This document shows positions 1-5,500 of a stretch of 5,923 nt of DNA, in pieces (the first letter of the stretch is position 1; the number at the start of each line of letters is the position of its first letter). The stretch is from Chloroflexota bacterium (GTDB lineage: Bacteria; Chloroflexota; Anaerolineae; Promineifilales; Promineifilaceae). Under the pieces are notes generated by a model. It was not told the DNA's origin. It did not search any database and saw nothing but the letters and a program-made list of their open reading frames with translations. The position numbers were made by a program, and so were the translations under genes. The stretch lies in the NCBI GenBank assembly GCA_003519205.1, contig DOXE01000421.1, forward strand, positions 1-5,923, written 5' to 3'.

Positions 1-443
1 AGCCAGTCGAAGAGGCACCGCCTGCAGAGGAAACGGCCGAGGAAGCTGCGGCCGAGGGGGAAGTGACTTCGGAACCAGAGGCAGAAGAGCCAATGCAGAC
101 GACCCTCCCGGCTACACATACTGTAGCGCCGGGCGAAAATCTCTTCCGAATCGGGCTGAAGTATGGAATGTCATGGATTCCACTGGCTGTCTATAATAAT
201 ATTCCCAATGCGAATCTGATTTATACTGGCCAGGTGATCCGAATCCCTGGTGGTCAGGCACCTCCGACCCAAACAGCGCCAGAAGGGGCGACCTATACCA
301 ACTACGTCGTCAAACCTGGAGACACCTTGTTCAGAATCAGCCGGGCATTTGGTGTGAGTCCTGAGGAAATAGTCAAGGCCAATGGGCTCATGAATCCCAA
401 TCTTATCTATGCTGGTCAGGTATTGAAAATACCCACGAGTTAA
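1..443 (+). CDS. Partial LysM-repeat cell-wall-binding protein (C-terminal part)
   Basis: The reading frame is open from position 3 to the TAA at 441-443, so the gene begins upstream of the window; 146 codons are visible. The GTG at 63 is in frame but lies inside the linker and is not the likely start. The first ~40 residues are a linker rich in Ala, Glu and Pro. Two LysM domains follow, at about 117-248 and 300-434. Each has the usual opening (HTVAPGENLFRI, then YVVKPGDTLFRI) and closing (NLIYTGQVIRIP, then NLIYAGQVLKIP). LysM domains bind the N-acetylglucosamine part of peptidoglycan or related glycans, so the protein probably acts outside the membrane. A signal peptide or catalytic domain, if any, would be upstream and unseen. 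The near-identical closings suggest internal duplication. thrC starts 13 bp downstream on the same strand, so the two may be co-transcribed. The LysM call is secure; the role of the full protein is unknown. Confidence 0.92.
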   Translation, partial: PVEEAPPAEETAEEAAAEGEVTSEPEAEEPMQTTLPATHTVAPGENLFRIGLKYGMSWIPLAVYNNIPNANLIYTGQVIRIPGGQAPPTQTAPEGATYTNYVVKPGDTLFRISRAFGVSPEEIVKANGLMNPNLIYAGQVLKIPTS

Positions 444-456
444 TCTAGCAAGTTTT

Positions 457-1506
457 GTGCCCTGGTCCGGCGTCATTCATCAATATCGCGACTATTTGCC
501 TCTTCCGGCTGACGCGAGAATCATCACCTTGAACGAGGGTAATACGCCTCTTGTTCGCTCCAGTCAACTGGCAGAATTGCTCGCTCCAATGACCGGGCTC
601 GAACTGTTCTTTAAGTTCGAGGGATTAAATCCCACTGGTTCATTCAAGGACCGGGGGATGACGGCCGCCATATCTCACGCCATTTACGAGGGTTCAGAAA
701 CAATTATTTGTGCCAGTACAGGCAATACCGCTGCCAGTGCTGCGGCTTATGCTGCTCGATCTGGTCTGCGCTGCCTCGTGTTAGTGCCTGAGGGCAAGAT
801 AGCCTTAGGCAAGTTGGCTGCTTCTCTAGCCTATGGTGCAGAAGTAATCAGCATCGCCGGATCCTTCGATGATGGTTTGAATATGGTTCGCGAGATCGTG
901 AATCGACGGCAAATTACCCTTGTGAACTCCATCAATCCCTGGCGCTTAGAAGGACAGAAGACAGGGGCTTTCGAAGTTTGTGACCAGTTAGACGGACAAG
1001 CACCAGATTGGCACTGTCTTCCCGTGGGCAATGCTGGTAATATCACGGCATATTGGATGGGTTATCGGCAATACGGCAAGGGATTGCCACGATTACTGGG
1101 TGCTCAGGCTGCTGGTGCGGCGCCTATCGTCTCCGGCAAAATCGTTGAAAATCCAGAAACTGTAGCCACAGCTATCCGCATTGGCAATCCAGCTAGATGG
1201 CAACAGGCGGTGCAGGCTTTAGACGAATCAGATGGCCTCATTACGTCTGTTTCTGATGAGGAAATATTGGATGCCTGGCGTAACCTGGCCAGCATGGAAG
1301 GCTTATTTGTAGAACCAGCATCCGCTTCTGGCCTGGCAGCATTGAAGAAGTTGATCAAAATGGAAGAGATTGATCCGTCCAATAAGCGAATCGTCGTAGT
1401 TTTAACGGGCCACGGTCTCAAAGATCCTGGTACCGCTGTCGAAAAGGCTACCAAACCTTATCAGTTGCCGGCCGAAATCGAGGCATTGGAAGCCTATTTA
1501 GCTTGA
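457..1506 (+). CDS. thrC: Threonine synthase (PLP-dependent)
   Basis: This 349-residue protein has the fold-type II PLP enzyme pattern of threonine synthase, which converts O-phosphohomoserine and water to threonine and phosphate, the last step of threonine synthesis, in the cytoplasm. Visible motifs are the N-terminal LNEGNTPLV (25-33), PTGSFKDRG (59-67) with the predicted PLP Schiff-base lysine K64, the substrate loop CASTGNTAAS (85-94), the phosphate-binding glycine loop GNAGN (191-195), EPASASG (286-292), and TGHGLKDP (317-324) near the C-terminus. The length fits the short bacterial class, which lacks the N-terminal extension of the plant-type or long enzymes. The GTG start at 457 gives MPWSGVI, which I recall as the usual beginning in Chloroflexota homologues; no Shine-Dalgarno sequence is visible before it. 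It follows the LysM gene by 13 bp, so it may be read from an upstream promoter. No hom, thrB or asd gene is in view. Threonine dehydratase or cysteate synthase are less likely alternatives. Confidence 0.95.
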   Translation: MPWSGVIHQYRDYLPLPADARIITLNEGNTPLVRSSQLAELLAPMTGLELFFKFEGLNPTGSFKDRGMTAAISHAIYEGSETIICASTGNTAASAAAYAARSGLRCLVLVPEGKIALGKLAASLAYGAEVISIAGSFDDGLNMVREIVNRRQITLVNSINPWRLEGQKTGAFEVCDQLDGQAPDWHCLPVGNAGNITAYWMGYRQYGKGLPRLLGAQAAGAAPIVSGKIVENPETVATAIRIGNPARWQQAVQALDESDGLITSVSDEEILDAWRNLASMEGLFVEPASASGLAALKKLIKMEEIDPSNKRIVVVLTGHGLKDPGTAVEKATKPYQLPAEIEALEAYLA

Positions 1507-1536
1507 CTATTGACGAATATGATATTGACAGGGGCG

Positions 1537-2355
1537 CTATTCTGGGGAAGTTTCAAGCAAATCTTCTAATATCCAACCCGCAATTCCTTCGAGGGTGCTC
1601 ACTTCTTGCCAGAGTTGGCCGCCCTGGTTGGCGTGCCCTGCTAGTAGAAGTAGGATTTCATTATCGTCCACAAGGACCAGGTCTTGGCCCCCTGGTGATC
1701 TTCGTAGCCAGATCATATTTCCACCTGAATTTACGACAGCCGTTCTTCCAGTAATTGGCGTTGGCGTCAAGGTAGGCGTTGGTGTATAGGTTGGGGTCGG
1801 TGTGGCTGTAGGGGTGGGTGTGGATGTGGATGTGGCAGAAGGTGAGGCCAACACTTCTTCAGATGTCGTTGGGAAATCTGGTGCTGAAGGCGAATTGGTG
1901 ATTGTTGATGTCATAACCTCTGCCGCATCGATAGGTACCTCTTCCAGACTTTCCGTGGTGGTTGGTGGCCCGGCAAAGGCGCCTGTTTCCGGCGTGGCTG
2001 GGGTCGAAGCAATGGTGGGTGATAATAAATCAGATGAGGAGACGGCAACCTCGTCAAAACTAGTACCTGCATCACTGGAAAGGGAACTTTCGGTTTCCGT
2101 CGTTTGGCCCTCTAGCAAGTTTGATTCCGGCTGTTGGCCGAGGGGAACGCCAGCCAGGAAGAAGCCAATGGCCAGGATCAGCAGGGCTATCGCATAAGAG
2201 GTAAAGGCCCGAACGCGAAGATCGAGACGTGCGCGCTTTAAGCCGCTTTGATTTAGAACCCGAGGCGATTGGCCAATATAGGCCAGGATTAAGGCCAGCA
2301 GAGCGCCTGCGGCCGAAAGACCCATGCCTATTAAGGTCCATTCTGGAAAACCCAT
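1537..2355 (-). CDS. Two-TM membrane protein with Thr-Pro linker and SH3b domain
   Basis: With the ATG at 2355 the protein has 272 residues. TM1 is about residues 4-28 and TM2 about 50-73. Between them is a basic loop (SPRVLNQSGLKRARLDLRVR) that should be cytoplasmic, which places both ends outside the cell. A ~125-residue linker rich in Ser, Thr, Pro and Glu follows, ending in a Thr-Pro tract (177-200). The C-terminal ~68 residues (202-269) resemble a bacterial SH3 (SH3b) domain: TAVVNSGGNMIWLRRSPGG matches the usual 'vN...LNLRsGPG' opening, and GWILEDLL matches the closing strand. SH3b domains usually bind cell-wall peptides or act as surface adaptors. No catalytic domain is visible, so this is probably a surface sensor or anchor of unknown function. 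An in-frame GTG at 2406 would add 17 residues, but a TATAAT box lies between the two starts, so I chose the ATG. It is convergent with thrC and divergent from lpdA. Confidence 0.85.
   Translation of the reverse strand: MGFPEWTLIGMGLSAAGALLALILAYIGQSPRVLNQSGLKRARLDLRVRAFTSYAIALLILAIGFFLAGVPLGQQPESNLLEGQTTETESSLSSDAGTSFDEVAVSSSDLLSPTIASTPATPETGAFAGPPTTTESLEEVPIDAAEVMTSTITNSPSAPDFPTTSEEVLASPSATSTSTPTPTATPTPTYTPTPTLTPTPITGRTAVVNSGGNMIWLRRSPGGQDLVLVDDNEILLLLAGHANQGGQLWQEVSTLEGIAGWILEDLLETSPE
1756..1827 (-). repeat. Thr-Pro dipeptide coding repeat, G-rich on the plus strand
   Basis: About 24 codons of the SH3b protein alternate Thr (or Ser, Ala, Leu, Tyr) with Pro, from STSTPTPTATPTP through TPTLTPTP. 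On the plus strand this reads as repeated GGTGT/GGTGTAGG-like units. Thr-Pro tracts of this kind are common extended linkers between membrane anchors and extracellular domains in Chloroflexota proteins (recalled, not searched). The codons are varied, so the DNA repeat is imperfect. Confidence 0.8.
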
Positions 2356-2362
2356 CAACACG

Positions 2363-2391
2363 ATTATAACCGGTTTGCCTGGATGGTGTAG
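2363..2391 (-). promoter_or_regulatory. Predicted promoter of the SH3b gene
   Basis: On the minus strand there is a perfect TATAAT at 2368-2363. At a 17-bp spacing, the -35 position (2391-2386) holds CTACAC, only 3 of 6 matches to TTGACA. Transcription would start about 7 bases after the -10, which falls on or next to the ATG at 2355, and no Shine-Dalgarno sequence is present. This suggests a leaderless mRNA. The -10 match is clear but the -35 is weak. Confidence 0.4.
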
Positions 2392-2434
2392 GATGTGAAA
2401 ATACACTTTGCCAATAAAACAGGTGTGCCTGCCG

Positions 2435-2462
2435 TGCTCAGCTCGCTGTATGGCGGTATAAT
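2435..2462 (+). promoter_or_regulatory. lpdA: Predicted promoter of lpdA
   Basis: A perfect TATAAT lies at 2457-2462, with a poor -35 candidate (TGCTCA, 2435-2440) 16 bp upstream. Transcription starting near 2469 would give an mRNA leader of about 60 bases before the lpdA ATG. It lies back to back with the SH3b promoter, about 90 bp apart, so the two divergent genes could share control. No clear operator palindrome is visible between them. Confidence 0.4.
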
Positions 2463-2512
2463 CTTCGGGCTAAGGAGGACCCAGAACACACCGATTAGTG
2501 ATCCACTGATTG

Positions 2513-2520
2513 AAAGGGAG
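2513..2520 (+). promoter_or_regulatory. lpdA: Ribosome binding site deciding the lpdA start
   Basis: AAAGGGAG ends 9 bases before the ATG at 2530. This ATG begins MADEYDVVVLGAGPGG, which puts the FAD-binding strand at the normal distance from the N-terminus. The frame is open back to an ATG at 2395, but that would add 45 residues unlike any dihydrolipoamide dehydrogenase N-terminus, start upstream of the predicted promoter, and overlap the SH3b gene's alternative start. Confidence 0.8.
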
Positions 2521-2529
2521 AAAAGTTTA

Positions 2530-3927
2530 ATGGCAGATGAGTACGACGTCGTTGTATTAGGGGCTGGTCCAGGAGGATATGTAGCGGCTATCCGAGCAGC
2601 TCAACTTGAATTGAAGGTAGCTATCGTCGAGAAAGAAGCATTAGGAGGCGTCTGCTTGAATATCGGTTGTATTCCATCAAAGGCGCTGTTGAAAAATGCC
2701 GAGATAGCACACACGCTTATCCACCGAGCAAAGGAGTTTGGTTTTAACTTTGAAAACTTACAACTTGATTACACAGTTGCCTTCAAACGTAGCCGGCAGG
2801 TTTCGGAGCGCCTGGTTAAAGGCGTCGGCTTTCTCATGCGGAAAAATAAAATCGACGTCTATGAAGGGACCGGCATTCTCACCGGTACAAACTCATTAAA
2901 AGTTGCCTTGAATGATGGAAGCGAGGTGGACCTGAGTGCAAAGAATATCATCATAGCCACTGGGGCTCGTCCACGTTCAATTCCCGGCATCGATATCGAT
3001 GGCGAAAGGATCGTAACTTACATAGAAGCCATCCTGGCTGATACGCTACCTGAAAAAGCCATTATCGTAGGAGCTGGGCCAATTGGGGTCGAGTTTGCCT
3101 ATATTTGGAACAGTTATGGTGTTGATGTCACGATCTTAGAGATGTTACCCCATCTATTGCCAAATGAGGATCCTGAAGTTAGCCAGGTTCTGGAAAAAGC
3201 TTATAAACGTTTGGGGATCAATTATCATCTAGGTGTAAAAGTCGAAAAAGCGGAAAAAACGGAAGACGGCCTCAGAGTATCTCTCGAAGGTGCTGATCCA
3301 CTTGAGGCGGATCAGGTACTTATCGCCATCGGCTTCCGGCCGAATGTAGAAAATATAGGCCTCGAGGAAGCAGGCGTTAAATTAAATAACCAAGGCGCCA
3401 TTGATATCGACGAGACCATGCGCACGAATGTTCCTAACATTTACGCCATTGGGGATGTGGTTGCCCCAATGGGCATCATGCTGGCCCATGTCGGTTCGGC
3501 TATGGGGCTTGTCGCCGCCGAAACGATTGCCAATCACCCGACAATAATCCTGGATTATCGAATGCTTCCGCGGTGTACTTATTGTAATCCCCAGGTGGCC
3601 AGTTTCGGATATACTGAAGAGCAGGCTAAAGACGCTGGCTATGAGATCAATGTCGGTCGCTTTCCTTTTCAAGCGAATGGCAAAGCGTTGGGTTTGGGTG
3701 AACGGGATGGGTTCATCAAAATTATAGCCGATGCCCGGTATGGCGAGATATTGGGTGCGCACATGGTAGGACCGGAAGTTACCGAACTTCTTCCTGAATT
3801 GACGCTAGCTCATTTCGCTGAGCTTACGGCCGAAGAGATCGCTCGTAATGTGCACGCTCACCCCACTCTGAGCGAGGCACTTATGGAAGCAGCCCATGGC
3901 GTTGAAAATGAGCCAATACACATTTGA
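2530..3927 (+). CDS. lpdA: Dihydrolipoamide dehydrogenase (E3)
   Basis: This 465-residue flavoprotein has all the hallmarks of lipoamide dehydrogenase, which reoxidises dihydrolipoamide with NAD+ in 2-oxoacid dehydrogenase and glycine cleavage complexes, in the cytoplasm. In order: FAD-binding GAGPGG (11-16), the redox disulfide GGVCLNIGCIPSK (C42 and C47), the ATG motif IIATGARP (141-148), NAD-binding GAGPIG (181-186) with E204 at the end of the second strand (favouring NAD over NADP), the second FAD motif YAIGDV (305-310), the dimer domain from about 345, and the C-terminal active-site HAHPTLSE with H444 and E449 as the catalytic His-Glu pair. Length is normal and no key residue is missing. 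An unusual extra CxxC (C349, C352) begins the dimer domain. No E1, E2 or glycine cleavage genes are adjacent, so the partner complex cannot be named. Mercuric reductase is unlikely: there is no N-terminal HMA domain and no C-terminal vicinal Cys pair. Confidence 0.96.
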   Translation: MADEYDVVVLGAGPGGYVAAIRAAQLELKVAIVEKEALGGVCLNIGCIPSKALLKNAEIAHTLIHRAKEFGFNFENLQLDYTVAFKRSRQVSERLVKGVGFLMRKNKIDVYEGTGILTGTNSLKVALNDGSEVDLSAKNIIIATGARPRSIPGIDIDGERIVTYIEAILADTLPEKAIIVGAGPIGVEFAYIWNSYGVDVTILEMLPHLLPNEDPEVSQVLEKAYKRLGINYHLGVKVEKAEKTEDGLRVSLEGADPLEADQVLIAIGFRPNVENIGLEEAGVKLNNQGAIDIDETMRTNVPNIYAIGDVVAPMGIMLAHVGSAMGLVAAETIANHPTIILDYRMLPRCTYCNPQVASFGYTEEQAKDAGYEINVGRFPFQANGKALGLGERDGFIKIIADARYGEILGAHMVGPEVTELLPELTLAHFAELTAEEIARNVHAHPTLSEALMEAAHGVENEPIHI

Positions 3928-4034
3928 TGATATGGCGTTATTTATTCATGATGGAACGTCCTGGGTCAACAATGAAGTCGTTACCACCTGCTCTTACTAG
4001 AGGTGAGGCTCACGAGGATTATTACGTTCCTTAA
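3927..4034 (+). CDS. Possible 35-residue small ORF after lpdA
   Basis: The ATG at 3927 shares its A with the lpdA stop (TGATG), an arrangement that allows translational coupling. The frame runs 35 codons to TAA at 4032-4034, beginning MIWRYLFMMERPGS and ending EAHEDYYVP. I recognise no family, and no Shine-Dalgarno sequence precedes it. A frame of this length can easily arise by chance, so this is a weak candidate, listed because nothing else explains the stretch. Confidence 0.12.
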   Translation: MIWRYLFMMERPGSTMKSLPPALTRGEAHEDYYVP

Positions 4035-4057
4035 TTGCTAGGCAGTGTTGGTAGATG
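3928..4057. other. Intergenic stretch between lpdA and the tRNA terminator
   Basis: No recognised gene lies here. Two dyads are visible. One is the 7-bp inverted repeat GGAACGT (3953-3959) with ACGTTCC (4024-4030). The other is the small palindrome GTGAG-G-CTCAC (4003-4013). Neither is followed by a T-run on the plus strand, so no standard intrinsic terminator for lpdA is visible. The only open frame of note is the 35-codon one starting at 3927. Confidence 0.5.
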
Positions 4058-4058
4058 G

Positions 4059-4085
4059 AAAAAGTAAAAGCCGCAAGATGCGGCT
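4059..4085 (-). terminator. Intrinsic terminator of the tRNA-Val unit
   Basis: On the minus strand AGCCGC (4085-4080), a 5-base loop and GCGGCT (4074-4069) form a 6-bp GC-rich stem. It is followed directly by TTTTACTTTTT. It begins 7 bases after the tRNA 3' end, as expected for a short single-tRNA transcript. On the plus strand there is no T-run, so it should not stop transcripts coming from lpdA. Confidence 0.85.
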
Positions 4086-4092
4086 ATCGAGA

Positions 4093-4166
<74 letters not shown>

Positions 4167-4173
4167 CGGTTCG

Positions 4174-4201
4174 TTGGTAGATGAAGCGCTGGCATTATAA
4201 C
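4174..4201 (+). promoter_or_regulatory. Possible promoter of the SPFH gene, interlocked with the tRNA promoter
   Basis: On the plus strand TTGGTA (4174-4179, 4 of 6 matches) and TATAAC (4196-4201, 5 of 6) are separated by 16 bp. The -10 shares the palindromic core TTATAA with the tRNA -10 on the other strand. Transcription would start near 4208 and give a leader of about 44 bases. It is the only plausible promoter seen just upstream of the gene, but the match is moderate. Confidence 0.4.
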
Positions 4202-4222
4202 TATCCTTAACTACGTTGTCAA
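4194..4222 (-). promoter_or_regulatory. Consensus sigma70-type promoter of tRNA-Val
   Basis: On the minus strand TTGACA (4222-4217) and TATAAT (4199-4194) are both perfect consensus hexamers with the ideal 17-bp spacer. Transcription should start near 4187, leaving a leader of about 20 bases to be removed by RNase P. Such strength suits a stable RNA gene. No classic GC-rich stringent discriminator is evident; the bases after the -10 are GCCAGCG. Confidence 0.9.
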
Positions 4223-4251
4223 AGTGGCTGCGACCCGGTTGCGGAGTGCCT

Positions 4252-5499
4252 ATGGCCAGGAGAAGATCAAGGAAGAGGCGTCAAAAGAAGACGACGATAA
4301 AGAAAGGTCTGGGAGAAGCCATATTTTTTGGACTTGCCTTTATTCTTGCCCTCGTTGCATTCTTTCTGAACGACTATTATGGAATTCAATTTCGTTTTTC
4401 CGGGAGCTATATCTGGCTGGCTGCCTATTTCTTCGCCTTTGGGGGATACCTTTTTTATCTTGTCCAATTTATTCTGCCTCTAAACTGGAGTCAAAGTTGG
4501 TATCAGGGACTCCGATTATCTTTACCTTATAATTTTCCAATACTCAATCATATTGCCAGTCTTTTTTTATCCCGGACCAGGGCACCAGCTGCTACGGAAG
4601 ATGCCCAAGAATCGCTTTCTCAAGGTTTCCTTACACATAAGGCGGGTGTAATTCCTAGCCACCAGGCCGTAGCTCTGATTAGTGGATCACAATATTCACG
4701 GTCAGCCGGCCCGGGTTTCGTGCGCCTTAACCCATCGGAGACCGTGGCTCAAGTCGTTAACCTTCGCCGTCATATGCGTCGCGTAAACGTAAAGGCAATG
4801 TCCAGTGATGGCATACCGATCGAGCTAGCCATCACCATCATTTTTCAGGTGAAGCAAGAAGATTTATTTGAAGAGCCCGAAGTGGTCTATCCTTACGATA
4901 CGAGCGCTATCTTTTGGGTTAATTACCTTGAAAATTTCGAAACGGATCAGGGAGGAACGACCTGGAGTGAAAGGATCGAGCATGAGATAGAGAGCCTTCT
5001 TGTTGAAGAGCTATCTCGTTATTCTCTTGACCAGCTTTTTCAACAGGATCAAAACAGCGCCCCTTCGCTGACGAGGGTCCGGGCCAGATTGCAAAACAAG
5101 CTAACAAATGCTTTCCTCCAGTATGACATCTCTCTCCTGCAGGTGTTTTTGAGCAAGGTTGAATTACCAGATGAAATCGTCGAACAACGCATCTCTGTTT
5201 GGCAAGCAGATAGGCACAAACAGGTTGAACAGGATGCGATGAAGGAGGTATTTATTGAAGAGCAGCGACGTGATTTAGCCGAGACTGTCGTTCAGGTCGA
5301 GATCATTCAACGGATATTGGACGATATTGAAGCAGTACGAGATAGTGGAGGCACCGATCTCGCCGATGCAGTACTTATCAGTGTTGCCGAGGCAATGAAG
5401 ACGGCCGCAGCCGACGAGCGGGTAATGTCCGTTTTGTCCGAGGAAACGGAAGTGGAACTACAGCAAACGATTTCGACAATAAAGTTAATCGGTCCATAG
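4252..5499 (+). CDS. Two-TM membrane protein with SPFH/band-7-like domain
   Basis: The ATG at 4252 follows GGAG (4243-4246) by 5 bases and gives 415 residues. An in-frame TTG at 4216 is less likely because it overlaps the -35 box of the tRNA promoter. The protein starts with a very basic segment (MARRRSRKRRQKK), then TM1 (about 22-40) and TM2 (about 52-75), so the N-terminus and the large C-terminal part should be cytoplasmic. From about 135 it resembles the SPFH/band-7 (stomatin-prohibitin-flotillin) fold: VIPSHQAVALI, the GPGFVRLNPSETVAQVVNLRR turn and strand (153-173), and VKAMSSDGIPIELAITIIFQV (180-200), which matches the usual 'v.t.DGi.v.v...v.f.v' strand. The tail (about 305-400) is helical and charged. 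Such proteins usually oligomerise as membrane scaffolds; this role is inferred. The next gene starts one base after its stop, pointing to an operon. Confidence 0.85.
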   Translation: MARRRSRKRRQKKTTIKKGLGEAIFFGLAFILALVAFFLNDYYGIQFRFSGSYIWLAAYFFAFGGYLFYLVQFILPLNWSQSWYQGLRLSLPYNFPILNHIASLFLSRTRAPAATEDAQESLSQGFLTHKAGVIPSHQAVALISGSQYSRSAGPGFVRLNPSETVAQVVNLRRHMRRVNVKAMSSDGIPIELAITIIFQVKQEDLFEEPEVVYPYDTSAIFWVNYLENFETDQGGTTWSERIEHEIESLLVEELSRYSLDQLFQQDQNSAPSLTRVRARLQNKLTNAFLQYDISLLQVFLSKVELPDEIVEQRISVWQADRHKQVEQDAMKEVFIEEQRRDLAETVVQVEIIQRILDDIEAVRDSGGTDLADAVLISVAEAMKTAAADERVMSVLSEETEVELQQTISTIKLIGP

Positions 5500-5500
5500 C

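Noticed and set aside
171..476. A 101-codon minus-strand frame across the LysM gene and the thrC start
   Set aside because: It is antisense to the two clear LysM domains and has no family features.
1508..1529. Repeat of TATTGAC in the thrC/SH3b gap
   Set aside because: Seven bases twice in an AT-rich gap is easily chance, and no other array or binding-site pattern accompanies it.
1503..1754. An 83-codon plus-strand frame overlapping the thrC stop
   Set aside because: It starts at a TTG without a ribosome site and lies almost wholly antisense to the SH3b domain coding region.
1802..2197. A 131-codon plus-strand frame rich in Val, Gly and Asp
   Set aside because: It is the antisense of the Thr/Ser/Pro-rich linker of the SH3b gene, whose low-complexity coding suppresses stop codons on the other strand. 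It has no family resemblance.
2395..2529. A 45-residue N-terminal extension of lipoamide dehydrogenase from the ATG at 2395
   Set aside because: The family starts close to the FAD-binding strand, the ATG at 2530 has a good ribosome site, and the extension would begin before the predicted promoter at 2457-2462.
3382..3762. A 126-codon minus-strand frame inside lpdA
   Set aside because: It is antisense to well-conserved lipoamide dehydrogenase coding sequence and shows no recognisable domain.
4069..4085. The AGCCGC/GCGGCT hairpin as a bidirectional terminator
   Set aside because: On the plus strand the bases after the stem are ATCGAGATGGG, with no T-run, so it fits only the minus-strand tRNA transcript.
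4216..4251. TTG start at 4216 adding 12 residues to the SPFH protein
   Set aside because: It falls in the -35 region of the tRNA promoter, has no ribosome site, and would leave a leader of about 8 bases. The ATG at 4252 has GGAG at good spacing.
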